From: Paraburkholderia caledonica NBRC 102488
Lineage (GTDB): Bacteria; Pseudomonadota; Gammaproteobacteria; Burkholderiales; Burkholderiaceae
NCBI RefSeq assembly: GCF_000685095.1
Contig: NZ_BAYE01000013.1
Location: 1-64,000, forward strand
Direction of reading: 5' to 3'
Length of the DNA stretch: 64,000 bases
Numbering within the stretch: the stretch's first letter is position 1; every line of letters starts with the position of its first letter. The translations under genes were made by a program, and so were the position numbers. This document shows, piece by piece, positions 52,905-61,512 of the stretch. The notes under the pieces are model-generated. The model had not been told where the DNA came from. It did not search any database and was given only the letters and a program-made list of their open reading frames with translations.

Positions 52905-53567
52905 TTGGCAGCCGAAATCATCGCGGTAACTCAGCAAAAAGGTGGAGTCGGGAAGAGCACAATCGCGATGCATCTCGGGGCCGCTTTCCACGAGAAAGGA
53001 AAGCGAGTCCTGGTCGTGGATGCCGACGGTCAGAACACATTGATCCACTGGGCCAGTGCATCCTCGGACGGTGACACTGGCATCCCGTTCCCCGTCGTCA
53101 ATCTCTCTGAAGCCGGCAGCCAGATTCACCGTGAGATCAAGAAGTTCGTTGGCGACTACGACATCATCGTCGTCGACTGTCCACCTTCCATTACGGAAAA
53201 AGTCTCGGGCGTCGTACTGCTCGCGGCGAGCGTTGCGGTTATCCCGACGTCGTCGTCGCCCGCTGACTATTGGTCGAGCATTGGCTTAGTCAAACTCGTC
53301 CAGCAAGCTCAAGTTATGAACGAAGACCTGCGCGCAGTTTTCCTGCTCAACAAGACGGAAGAAAAGCGCATGCTGACGCGCGAGCTCAAGCGCGCGTTAG
53401 AAGAGCTCGGATTTCCCCTCCTCAAGACCCAGATTCCTACCCGTGAAGCCTACAAGCAGGCAATGGCATTGGGTCAAACAGTGCTACAGATGAGCGATCG
53501 CGGCGCCAAGCTCGCCGCCATCGAAGTACGGGCGTGCGCGAATGAGATCGCCGCCTTGCTCCCGTGA
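52905..53567 (+). CDS. parA: ParA partition ATPase
   Basis: This 220-aa deviant Walker ATPase has the P loop QQKGGVGKST (residues 10-19), Walker A' VVDADGQNT and Walker B VVDCPPS. The short form without an N-terminal HTH is of the class that pairs with a ParB and does not itself bind an operator. It forms the ATP-dependent DNA-bound gradient that moves ParB-parS complexes. The start is TTG 52905 with GAGAGG 6 bases upstream. Four parS-like sites flank it. Confidence 0.95.
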   Translation: MAAEIIAVTQQKGGVGKSTIAMHLGAAFHEKGKRVLVVDADGQNTLIHWASASSDGDTGIPFPVVNLSEAGSQIHREIKKFVGDYDIIVVDCPPSITEKVSGVVLLAASVAVIPTSSSPADYWSSIGLVKLVQQAQVMNEDLRAVFLLNKTEEKRMLTRELKRALEELGFPLLKTQIPTREAYKQAMALGQTVLQMSDRGAKLAAIEVRACANEIAALLP

Positions 53568-53583
53568 ATTTATGCGCATAAAG
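53568..53583. promoter_or_regulatory. parS-like centromere site 4 in the parA-parB gap
   Basis: TTTATGCGCATAAA (53569-53582) fills most of the 24-base gap between parA and parB, so ParB could bind inside its own operon. Confidence 0.88.
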
Positions 53584-53591
53584 GACCCTGA

Positions 53592-54650
53592 ATGAAACCC
53601 TCCCAATTTGCCAAAGGCTTTCAAGCACGTCCTGATACGACCAGCAGCGAGAAGCGAACGGCGCTAGACCGACTGAACGCCATCGACGGGCTGGTCAAAA
53701 ACAATGCCTCGAAAGCCCCCGACGGTACCGTGCGACCACTTCCGGGCGTAGTTCCGCAAGCCGATTCGGGCCTCGACACCGTCGATCCCGAAAACGAGTC
53801 CGCCGCCTATCGTGCATGGAGAGTTGGACACGGATATCGCCCGGGCCAGGTCATCGAGCTTGCACTGAAGACGATCAAGCCGAGCCCCTTCAATCCGCGG
53901 CACTTCTACGTGAAGTCATCGATTGCCGAACTCGCCGTCAATCTGGCGAAGCAAGGACAACAGCAGGCGATCCACGTCATTCCTGACTATGACAATCCCG
54001 GCACCTACTTCGTCAGCGACGGCGGTAGACGTGTGCGGGCGTTGAAGGAAGCAAACAAGGAATCAGTGAAGGCGATCGTTATCGATCTGCCAATTGGAAT
54101 TCAGAGCTACAAGCTCGGCTACGATCTCAACGTCCAGCGAGACTCGCAGACAGTGTTCGACAATGCGGTGGTCTGGAAACGCTTTCTTGACGACCGCCAT
54201 TTCCAAAGCCAGAAGGAACTGGCTGAGCATCTTGGTTTGGACGAGTCGACGGTGGCTGTGGCGTTGTCGATTGCCAAGTTGCCCGAAGCAGTCATGCATG
54301 AGATGGTCGCGCGGCCTGACCGTTTCGGCTCCAACATGGCATATCAGGTCGGCCGATATCACGCGGCTCGCGGTGCCGACGCGACGCTGCGTCTGATCAA
54401 CAAGATCCTCTCTGACGACCTCAGCACGCGGCAGGTTGCCGACATCGTCAAGGGCAGAGCGACTGCGCAGGAAAGCACCAAGCCGGCAGGTCGCCAGCGC
54501 TATGCGCAGCGGCTGGAAGTAAAGCTCGACGGAGTGTCGGTCGGCGACCTGAAGACCTACGGAGAGGACCGCATCGAATTGCGCCTCAAGGGCCTCACAC
54601 GTGAAAAGCGGGACGACATTCTTCGACAGATCGAAAAGATGTTGAAGTAA
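53592..54650 (+). CDS. parB: ParB centromere-binding protein
   Basis: This 352-aa protein has an N-terminal ParB/CTPase domain (IKPSPFNPRHFYVKSSIAELAVNLAKQGQQQAIHV, then DGGRRVRALKEA) and an HTH (SQKELAEHLGLDESTVAVALSIAKLPE). The usual GERR motif reads G144-G-R-R147, so the glutamate is replaced by glycine. It should load on the TTTATGCGCATAAA sites. The C-terminal 60 residues (LEVKLDGVSVGDLKTYGEDRIELRLKG) form the dimer domain. It is co-transcribed with parA. Confidence 0.95.
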   Translation: MKPSQFAKGFQARPDTTSSEKRTALDRLNAIDGLVKNNASKAPDGTVRPLPGVVPQADSGLDTVDPENESAAYRAWRVGHGYRPGQVIELALKTIKPSPFNPRHFYVKSSIAELAVNLAKQGQQQAIHVIPDYDNPGTYFVSDGGRRVRALKEANKESVKAIVIDLPIGIQSYKLGYDLNVQRDSQTVFDNAVVWKRFLDDRHFQSQKELAEHLGLDESTVAVALSIAKLPEAVMHEMVARPDRFGSNMAYQVGRYHAARGADATLRLINKILSDDLSTRQVADIVKGRATAQESTKPAGRQRYAQRLEVKLDGVSVGDLKTYGEDRIELRLKGLTREKRDDILRQIEKMLK

Positions 54651-54732
54651 TAGTCGCTCAATAAGCGGTCTGGCGGCGGCCGCCGTCAGATGCGCCGCCG
54701 CGAACCATTATTGTCGGCAGCGTGCCGGCTAA

Positions 54733-56082
54733 TCAGGCAGCGCGCGACTGACTCAGTGTGAAAGCGAGCAGATCGCCGTCGGTCGGCTCGCCCCACGTCT
54801 TGCGAGCCAGCCAATCGAAGAACGCCGTCTCGACGATCTTCGAGTCGAGTCCCCGGCGACGCCAGTCGTCGCGCATATGGGCGCCGAGCCCCGGCAACTC
54901 TTCTTCCTCGAACGACTGCCGCGCGATGTCCCGTTCGGACTCACCCTGTTCGTCGTAGAGCTCGCGTGCTTCCCTGCGGCGATACGCGGAATACTCGCCC
55001 AACAGGCGCGCCTTCAGATCGTCCGCGGGGGCCGCGACGGCAGCCTTAGCGCTACCAGCAGATGCCACGGTCTCGACAGGCGGTGCGTACCCTTTCTTCA
55101 GCGCGTCCTTGAACAGCGCCGGCGCACTGCGGACCGGCGGCAACGACGTGCTACGCATGCGTTGCTCGGTCATCTGCAAAGCCGCGCGGATGCGGTTCTC
55201 CTCGCTGTCCGCGTAGAGCGTTTGCGCCTCTTTCAGCGGAATGCCGATCTTGACCATCCGATCCACGAGCGTGCTGTCGAACACGTTCGGATGCTCGTCA
55301 AGAGCCAGCATAGGCTGCTTGCGCTCGGTTACGCGGAACTGAATTTCGGCGACACGACGGCCCTCGCGGTGCTCGATCAGCTCAACGAAGATATTTGTGA
55401 CTGCGTTCACCTCGGCGATTGCCGGCCGTAAATAATCGCGCTTGAAGTATTTGTATTCGCGCTTTGCTTCGTCGCCCGCTTCCGTGTCCGGCGTGCCGGA
55501 GAGGATAGGGCGCCACCACTCCCACGACTCGCGCATCGTCAGATGGCTGGGATTGGTCAGATAGCGCACGCAGATTTCATACAGCGCTAGGCCCGCGCTG
55601 CTGCGCAACTGGCTCTGGAACTGCAGGCTAAGGCGAGCATACTGAACCGGATCGAGCAGTTTCTTCTTGATCTTCGGAGCGAACGAAAATTCAACCCAGA
55701 CCCGGCGGGTGGTCGGATCCTCAAGAATCTCCGCGTCTGCGATCAGCGTGGAGATGCCCCACTTCCGGCCGGGCTTCTGACTGGACGTGCCAGTGCTCCA
55801 TTCGACCTGAACCGAAACCATCCGGCGCAGGTGCTCCTTGACGAGAGCGGTGTCGTTGGAATCGAACGCAGAGTTGGCAACGATATCCGACAGTAACGCG
55901 CGATAGGTATCACCCGATTCGTCGGCTTGCTGCGCGACCGCGAGCAGCACATTGAACAGCTTGCGAGTCAGCAGCGTGATCTTGCCGCTCTTCGGCTGAA
56001 TCGCGATCGCCTCGACGGCCTTGCGCAATTCCGCCGAGCTGGGGCTGACTACATCGGTTTTCTTGGCGCGCTTCGTGGCCAT
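54733..56082 (-). CDS. repA: Replication initiator protein, Rep_3/RepA type
   Basis: This 449-aa initiator has winged-helix domains typical of plasmid and secondary-chromosome Rep proteins: ITLLTRKLFNVLLAVAQ near residue 40, YARLSLQFQSQLRSSAGLALYEICVRYL near 165 and KYFKRDYLRPAIAEVNAVTNI near 220. The last third (from about 310) is Ala-rich linker and a helical tail ending ARKTWGEPTDGDLLAFTLSQ. It reads away from a 1.3-kb iteron field that begins 120 bases upstream, so it is the likely iteron-binding initiator. ATG 56082 is preferred although no strong ribosome site is seen. Confidence 0.9.
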   Translation of the reverse strand: MATKRAKKTDVVSPSSAELRKAVEAIAIQPKSGKITLLTRKLFNVLLAVAQQADESGDTYRALLSDIVANSAFDSNDTALVKEHLRRMVSVQVEWSTGTSSQKPGRKWGISTLIADAEILEDPTTRRVWVEFSFAPKIKKKLLDPVQYARLSLQFQSQLRSSAGLALYEICVRYLTNPSHLTMRESWEWWRPILSGTPDTEAGDEAKREYKYFKRDYLRPAIAEVNAVTNIFVELIEHREGRRVAEIQFRVTERKQPMLALDEHPNVFDSTLVDRMVKIGIPLKEAQTLYADSEENRIRAALQMTEQRMRSTSLPPVRSAPALFKDALKKGYAPPVETVASAGSAKAAVAAPADDLKARLLGEYSAYRRREARELYDEQGESERDIARQSFEEEELPGLGAHMRDDWRRRGLDSKIVETAFFDWLARKTWGEPTDGDLLAFTLSQSRAA

Positions 56083-56202
56083 GCGTATGGTCAAGGAGGG
56101 ATTTGGCGAGAGCATACCGACTGTGGTGATACCCGTCTATAGCGTCATTCTCACCATTGCGGGTGAAGCGAGTTTACTCGACGCGACTCACCTCGACAGA
56201 CT

Positions 56203-57511
56203 CCCGAAAACCCTCACCTTCCCCTTTCGGCGCCAGGTTCGTCAATCCTTTGAGCGTCGCGGGCTGCGGAAAAATCGCGAGGTTTGCTGCGTCGGCTCGA
56301 AGGAGCGCGCGATATCCCGAACCTCCTCACCTCAAAAATTTTTCGCCTTTTTACGTTGGCGTGCATGCCGGTCACAAGGGCTGTGATCCCCTCGCCATAT
56401 AGAGAGACCAGGGTGTGCGTGGCCATGTGCGTTGCGGCATCTTCGACAAAAGGGCCACGCAGAGGGGCCGAAATAGCGGCGCCAATCGCAACCCGTTGCG
56501 CGAGTCCCCCGAAAAAGCTCACCTTAGGATCGGTTCAATGCTCCAAACGGCGCGGGTTCCCTCGTGGCGAAGCGATAAAAGTGCTTCGAAATCGTCCCGA
56601 AAAGCCTCACCTTGGAACGCGGCGCCATGTTCGCAAGTCTTCCAGATGCACCTCCTGAAAAGCCTCACCTTTGCGGGAATAGCGATATTTATGCTTTATT
56701 TTCAATAGGTTATATCAAACAAAAATGGGTCCAACGTTGACTTTGCCAGCGTCGCGGCTCCCGTAAAATCTCACCTTAAGGCCGAATTGCACTTTCCCTC
56801 TATGCGCCATGCTGGCTTGGACGCTCCTGAAAACTCTCACCGTCGGCATTCAAGCGCCACCGCTACACGAACGGACAAGGGCCGTAGGTAGGACCTTTCC
56901 AGCCGATGAGCAGCCTGTGGCCCCCGAATTCCCTCACCTTTTCGGTTAAGACCGCCCGACACGCTCCCCGAAAACCCTCACCTTTCACGTCATCTCCGTT
57001 GACTTTGGAAAGGATTGGGTGCCTTGGCGACCAACTCCCGAATTTGCTCACCTTTGCAGCGCCGATGCCTGGCAATTTCACTGTGATGCGGGAAAACGTG
57101 CGCCGGAAGCGTGAACAGGTCCCGCAAAAGCTCACCTTGGACTCCAAATGCCTAAAATAAAGGCAAAACGGCCAGCTAAGCCCCGTAAAGCCTCACCTTT
57201 CATCGGCGTTTTCTCCCGTCTTCACTCACCACGAGGTTTTTCACGGCTCAAACAGGGTCAAAAAGAGGGCGTCGCGACCCTCCCGAAAGTGCTCACCTTG
57301 ATCCTGACGGCTTTACGAGTCGCTGGCGAGGCCTGCCGGGCGCTCCAGACCGAACCGGTCCCGCAAAAACTCACCTTTCCCTGATGTCTCCTGCAGCGGG
57401 GTCCCCTGAACCCGCTCACGATACATCCCGGACCTGCTCACCACGCTTCCCGAACCCCATCACTCCGGATTCCCGCAGAACCTCACCAACTCTCCCGGAA
57501 AGCTTCACCTT
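56203..57511 (+). repeat. Dispersed iteron array, probable replication origin
   Basis: About 18 copies of a motif near TCCCGAAAANCCTCACCTT occur in the same orientation. The well-kept copies end at 56220, 56333, 56525, 56613, 56671, 56777, 56843, 56940, 56984, 57054, 57138, 57199, 57299 and 57377, with weaker ones ending near 57420, 57443, 57490 and 57511. The copies are not tandem; 44-190 bases of unrelated GC-rich sequence lie between them. No gene can be supported here. With repA beside it this is the likely origin. Confidence 0.88.
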
Positions 57512-57540
57512 GCTGCTCGGAAAGCCCCGCCAGGCATGGC

Positions 57541-57893
57541 TTTGCTTTGGCGTTAACGTTTTTAACTTGGGTTCAAAGGTGTTTACTTTTATTACTCTCT
57601 AGCCACAAACCAAGAGAGCTCTCGTATAGAAACAATCGCCAATCGCTTGTAGGATGCGTATCGTGAAACAGTGCGCTATCAAACCGATGCGCACATATCA
57701 TGTTTGTTTACAATAGGTTATCCGCGGTTCTTAGTTTTGTTTCACGAAGAATCGTCGCATGGGTGACTCTGTATCTGCAAAATACGCCGTCCCCCACTAA
57801 GAACAGCCCCTGCACAGATCGAGCTCACAAAAACGTATCGTTTGCTACGTAAATTGTTATTATTCGTCCAGTTAGCACAATAGTGAGCCCAAT
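57541..57893. promoter_or_regulatory. AT-rich stretch after the iterons, possible unwinding region
   Basis: The sequence turns AT-rich right after the last iteron (57541-57600) and again at 57690-57870. A DnaA-box-like TTATCCGCG (two mismatches) lies at 57719-57727. Two 10-base arms TCGTGAAACA (57661-57670) and TGTTTCACGA (57738-57747) form an inverted repeat. There is no gene. An origin-opening element is the likely meaning, by position. Confidence 0.5.
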
Positions 57894-59099
57894 ATGAACG
57901 TGGACGACGAACGGCAAGCCATCCGCGAAGAGCTTGACGCGATGCGAACTCGCGGCAGCCGCCGCCAGGAATTGTCGCTGCATGCATGCAAGCGATTATT
58001 TTTCGATCTGGGCATACGACCGTCCATGGCTACCGTACGCGATCTCACTCAGACCGGCAGCGCAAGCGACATACCGAAGGACATCGACCACTTCTGGGAA
58101 CGCATTCGTAATGTGTCGCGCGTCAAAGTCGGCGCGGGTGCCATCCCGAAAGCTCTGGAAGAGCGCGCCGGCGAATTGCTGGGCGCGCTTTTCGAAGAAG
58201 CCGTCGCCCATGCGCGCACTACACTGGACGCCGAGCGGGAAGAGTCGCGCTCGCAAATTGCCGCGGCGGAACAACGCGCACGCGAGGCGGAAATCCGTCG
58301 CGACGCTTCGGAAGATGCCATCAAGCGCAGTGAACAACGGGCGGAAGCTGCATGGGAACGTGTTCGCGCGCTGGAGGCGGAGTTGTCCACCGTCACTACG
58401 CACGGCACCGCCCACCATGAAGGCCTGCAAGCAACGGTGCGCAGGCTCGAACAGGAAAACGAAACACTCCGCCAACGCCTGGACATGGAACAGGCCGCGA
58501 ACGCGACGTTGCGCGATCGCATCGACGCGCTTCATGTGGAATTGCGCCAAAGCACCGAACACTACGCGCAGCAGATCAAAGATGCCGTCGCCGAGGCCGA
58601 GCGCCGGGTGAAGCCGATGCTTGTCGAACTGGATTCGCTGCGCAGCATGGCCGCGACCTATCAGTCCGGCGTGCGCGATGCGAGTCGAAAGGAATTCGAG
58701 TTCATTCAGCAACTTGCGGCAGCCAAGGCACGGGGCGACCGGCTCGATGGCCAACTGCGCGAGCAGTCGAACGAGGTCGACGCGCTGACAAAAGAACTTG
58801 CGGCTCTGCGCGGCCAGCAGGGCATCGACCCGGGCATCGGCAGTTTGCTGTGCTCGCTGGTTGAAGGCGGCCGGCTCACGAGCGACGAATTACGAACGAT
58901 TGGAACCGCAGCGGACGGCCACGTGCGCTTGCCGCTGCGCTGCCCCAAGTGCGAGGAAGGTGAGCCCGAACTCTCGCAGGTCGATCACCGGTTCGAACTG
59001 CAGTGTCCGGAATGTGAGCACTCTTCCGGGCTCGGCGATTCACGGCTGGAAGCGGTAAGCCGATTTCTATCTAGCAACTCGCTTTCAGCACAGGCGTGA
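57894..59099 (+). CDS. KfrA-like coiled-coil DNA-binding protein with zinc ribbon
   Basis: This 401-aa protein has an N-terminal KfrA-type helix-turn-helix domain (DLGIRPSMATVRDLTQTGSASDIPKDIDHFW, residues 35-75), then a long alpha-helical coiled coil (about 95-320, rich in Glu, Arg, Ala and Gln), and a C-terminal zinc ribbon CPKC...CPEC (about residues 350-380) not usual in KfrA. KfrA proteins are plasmid segregation and nucleoid-like factors. It lies between the iteron field and two inverted iterons, so it may organise the origin. Confidence 0.85.
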   Translation: MNVDDERQAIREELDAMRTRGSRRQELSLHACKRLFFDLGIRPSMATVRDLTQTGSASDIPKDIDHFWERIRNVSRVKVGAGAIPKALEERAGELLGALFEEAVAHARTTLDAEREESRSQIAAAEQRAREAEIRRDASEDAIKRSEQRAEAAWERVRALEAELSTVTTHGTAHHEGLQATVRRLEQENETLRQRLDMEQAANATLRDRIDALHVELRQSTEHYAQQIKDAVAEAERRVKPMLVELDSLRSMAATYQSGVRDASRKEFEFIQQLAAAKARGDRLDGQLREQSNEVDALTKELAALRGQQGIDPGIGSLLCSLVEGGRLTSDELRTIGTAADGHVRLPLRCPKCEEGEPELSQVDHRFELQCPECEHSSGLGDSRLEAVSRFLSSNSLSAQA

Positions 59100-59120
59100 A
59101 ACGAAGGAGCCGCCTACGTC

Positions 59121-59164
59121 AAAGGTGAGGAAATTCGGGATGCCAAAAGTGAGAGGTTTCAGGA
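59121..59164 (-). repeat. Two iterons in inverted orientation
   Basis: The reverse complement of 59121-59140 is TCCCGAATTTCCTCACCTTT, differing by one base from the iteron ending at 57054. A weaker copy, TCCTGAAACCTCTCACTTT on the minus strand, is at 59146-59164 and overlaps the recombinase stop. Their orientation is opposite to the main array. Confidence 0.8.
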
Positions 59165-60241
59165 CTCCGCCGCATCCGGCGTCCTCGTGAAACGCCCGTC
59201 CATGCGAGGTTCGGGCAACATCGGCGCGGCAGGATCCGGTTCGTGTATGGCGCCTGGATCCTGCTGTTTCGTCCATGTTTGCCAAGCTCGATAGAGACGA
59301 TTCGCAGACACGGCCTGCACAAATCCGAGCCATTGTCCGACGAGTTCCGCCTCCACTCCGCTTTCGAACAGTTCGGCAGCAAACGTATTGCGCAAGGTTT
59401 GCGGACTGGCGCGCGATGTACGCGACGCCGCAATGCCTGCCGCTTCGACGAGTGCATCGACGGCACGAAGCATAGTGGCCTTGTGCATCGGCCTACCCGA
59501 AGGCGACGCAGGAAAAATCAGATCGCCGGCAAGGTCCGCCATGCGCCGCTCGGCGAGCCATGCGTCGAGTAACGCCGACGCGAAAGGCGCCAGCCGCGTG
59601 CGCCGCATGAGCGTCGGGTTTGTCGAGTCGATTGTTAACCACGGCGAGCCTGGTGCCGCGCAACTAACCGCTAAGGCGGCGGCCTCGCCGGTTTTCAGTC
59701 CACCGCCGAGAAACACTGCGATCAATGCGCGGTCGCGCCGTTCTTTCCAGCGCTGCACTTTGGACACGCCCTGTAACGGCGAAAACAGATGCGCTATCAA
59801 TGCGGCCCGTTCGGCATGATGGAGAAAACCGGTCGGCTCGTTCTCGCTTGCGTTGCGCCACGCGGCTTCCCCATCCTGGGCGATGAAACGAGCCGGATTA
59901 GTCGACGATGCTTCGACTTCGCGCACATGATCCAGCACGCGCTCAATCAAACGCAGGTAACGCACACGCTGCGGCTTGCGAATATCCAGGCCAGCGACAA
60001 AGTCGGCGATGCTCTGCGTGTCGACAGCGACCAGCGTCTTTTGACGCGTGGCCAACCACTCGAGAAAAAGTCCCCACTGGGCCTGATAAACCTGCGCTGA
60101 CGAACGCCTGAAATGCTGCTTCGCAAGCCACGCGTCGAACGCGATTTGTGGATCGCGGCGCCAGTCTTCGCGTTGCTGATCGAAAAGATCGGTGGATGGA
60201 TCCGGGCGCGGAACCGGATCGGATAAATGAGGAGGCGACAT
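59159..60241 (-). CDS. Tyrosine recombinase-like protein with degenerate active site
   Basis: This 360-aa protein has a SAM-like N-terminal domain (AFDAWLAKQHFRRSSAQVYQAQWGLFLEWLATR, about 40-70) and a catalytic-type domain from about 160. At the catalytic positions, Arg I is K183 (GLKTGEAAAL), the HxLR histidine is Q281, Arg II is R284, the LGH histidine is F307 and the nucleophile Y317 is kept. Strand exchange by the usual mechanism seems doubtful. It ends inside an iteron next to the origin. ATG 60241 is the best start, but the frame is open further left. Confidence 0.85.
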   Translation of the reverse strand: MSPPHLSDPVPRPDPSTDLFDQQREDWRRDPQIAFDAWLAKQHFRRSSAQVYQAQWGLFLEWLATRQKTLVAVDTQSIADFVAGLDIRKPQRVRYLRLIERVLDHVREVEASSTNPARFIAQDGEAAWRNASENEPTGFLHHAERAALIAHLFSPLQGVSKVQRWKERRDRALIAVFLGGGLKTGEAAALAVSCAAPGSPWLTIDSTNPTLMRRTRLAPFASALLDAWLAERRMADLAGDLIFPASPSGRPMHKATMLRAVDALVEAAGIAASRTSRASPQTLRNTFAAELFESGVEAELVGQWLGFVQAVSANRLYRAWQTWTKQQDPGAIHEPDPAAPMLPEPRMDGRFTRTPDAAES

Positions 60242-60296
60242 GCGCAATCGTTCAGTTAGTTGCGCCCATTGTAGACTCGACTGTCCAGGCTGACGG

Positions 60297-60695
60297 TCAG
60301 TCGCCCCAAGCTCTTGCCCGTTTATGTGCGGCAGGTTGAGATGCGCGTTTCGCAGCGCTGCGAGCCGCCTGCTCATAAGCGGAGACCGCAAATGCGAACA
60401 CCGCGGGCAGCGCGGTGGACGTGCCGAAGTCCACGCCTTCGTCGGTCTCCGGATAAGGAAGGTCCGACGGACGCTGAAACAGACCGAGCATGAGCGCGTC
60501 GTGGCGGCTGGCAAATCCAAGGTCAGCCAGCGCCTCCGCCTCGATCGCGTGCAGCAGGCGCCAGGTAAGCGGCACCTGCTGCGCGATATAGCGCGCGGCG
60601 ATATTGCGGACGATATATTCGAGATCGCGCGCCGCGGTTTGATAGCGCAGCGCGGCCAGAGCGCGGTCAGTTGTCTCAGTCGTCAGGTCGTTCAT
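60297..60695 (-). CDS. Hypothetical protein
   Basis: This 132-aa, mostly helical soluble protein begins MNDLTTETTDRALAALRYQ and ends in a basic KRASQPAAHKRARAWGD tail. No family is recognised. ATG 60695 has GGAG 6 bases upstream. It lies just upstream of the recombinase-like gene in the same direction, so they may share a transcript. Confidence 0.7.
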   Translation of the reverse strand: MNDLTTETTDRALAALRYQTAARDLEYIVRNIAARYIAQQVPLTWRLLHAIEAEALADLGFASRHDALMLGLFQRPSDLPYPETDEGVDFGTSTALPAVFAFAVSAYEQAARSAAKRASQPAAHKRARAWGD

Positions 60696-60819
60696 TATCG
60701 GCTCCAATCGATACCCTGCACTGTACAAATATACAGTGTTCGACGCAACCTTTCACACGCCGCGACTCCGTCGGCGACTGCGAGGACCGTTGAAAAGATT
60801 GCTACGGTGAGTCAGCCGC

Positions 60820-61458
60820 TCAGCCGTGGATCACCACCAGCAGCGCTTTTGCCTCGCCCTTGCCAGCATTGCGGATCGCGTGCGGCTCGTCTGCCACATA
60901 GCGCGCAGTGTCCGCAGCTTTCAGGCGCCTGGTGGTGCCGGCTGCCTCAATCTCAATCGATCCTTGCAGCACCGTCAGATGTTCACGTGTGCCGGGCTCG
61001 TGCGCATTGGACACCAGCGCCCCGCCCGGTTGAAGCGTCAACTCGTACCACTCGAATTTGCCGGCCAACTCGATCGGCCCCCACACCCGCAGTTGATACT
61101 TCGCATCGTGCCCGCTCAGCGTGGGGATTTCATGTGGACCCGCAACGGCGATCGCTTCGGGCGTCTTTTGCGGCGCAAACAGCGAATCGAGGCTCACTCC
61201 CAGCGCGTTGGTCAACCGCCACGCCACCGCGATCGTCGGATTTGCCTTGTCGCGTTCAATCTCCGAAAGCATCGACTTCGATACGCCGGCCGCGCGCGAC
61301 AGATCGTCGAGCGTCATGCGCCGTTCTGCGCGCAAGCGCTGAATTTGTTCCCCGACGCGCGGTGGCGCCGCGATTGCGGGAGCCGCGACTGCATGAGGAG
61401 CGGACGCCGCGCCCGCCGCCGCACGACGATTACCCGAGCTTGCCATTTCCAGATCCAT
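60820..61458 (-). CDS. XRE-family regulator with cupin sensor domain
   Basis: This 212-aa regulator has an Ala-rich leader, an HTH (IQRLRAERRMTLDDLSRAAGVSKSMLSEIERDKANPTIAVAWRLTNALG, about 40-88) and a C-terminal cupin domain (about 120-210, HEPGTREHLTVLQGSIEIEA). Such regulators sense a small metabolite. Being divergent from kbl-tdh, it most likely controls threonine breakdown. A second ATG at 61446 is an alternative start. Confidence 0.88.
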   Translation of the reverse strand: MDLEMASSGNRRAAAGAASAPHAVAAPAIAAPPRVGEQIQRLRAERRMTLDDLSRAAGVSKSMLSEIERDKANPTIAVAWRLTNALGVSLDSLFAPQKTPEAIAVAGPHEIPTLSGHDAKYQLRVWGPIELAGKFEWYELTLQPGGALVSNAHEPGTREHLTVLQGSIEIEAAGTTRRLKAADTARYVADEPHAIRNAGKGEAKALLVVIHG

Positions 61459-61480
61459 CGTTTAGAGTTGTTCGACATAC

Positions 61481-61512
61481 CGGATTCTAGTTCGGAAAAA
61501 CGAAAAAATCCG
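61481..61512. promoter_or_regulatory. Candidate operator between the XRE regulator and kbl
   Basis: Nested inverted repeats lie in the 164-base divergent gap: CGGATT (61481-61486) with AATCCG (61507-61512), and inside them TTCG (61491-61494) with CGAA (61501-61504). The position suits control of both genes. Confidence 0.4.

Noticed and set aside
56284..57384. Short open frames between iterons
   Set aside because: They translate the iteron itself repeatedly (KASPL/KLTF-like) and have no start signals; the field is non-coding.
56203..57511. Possible CRISPR array because of many short repeats
   Set aside because: Spacing is irregular (44-190 bases), the motif is not a constant-length repeat with equal spacers, and no cas gene is present; an iteron field fits.
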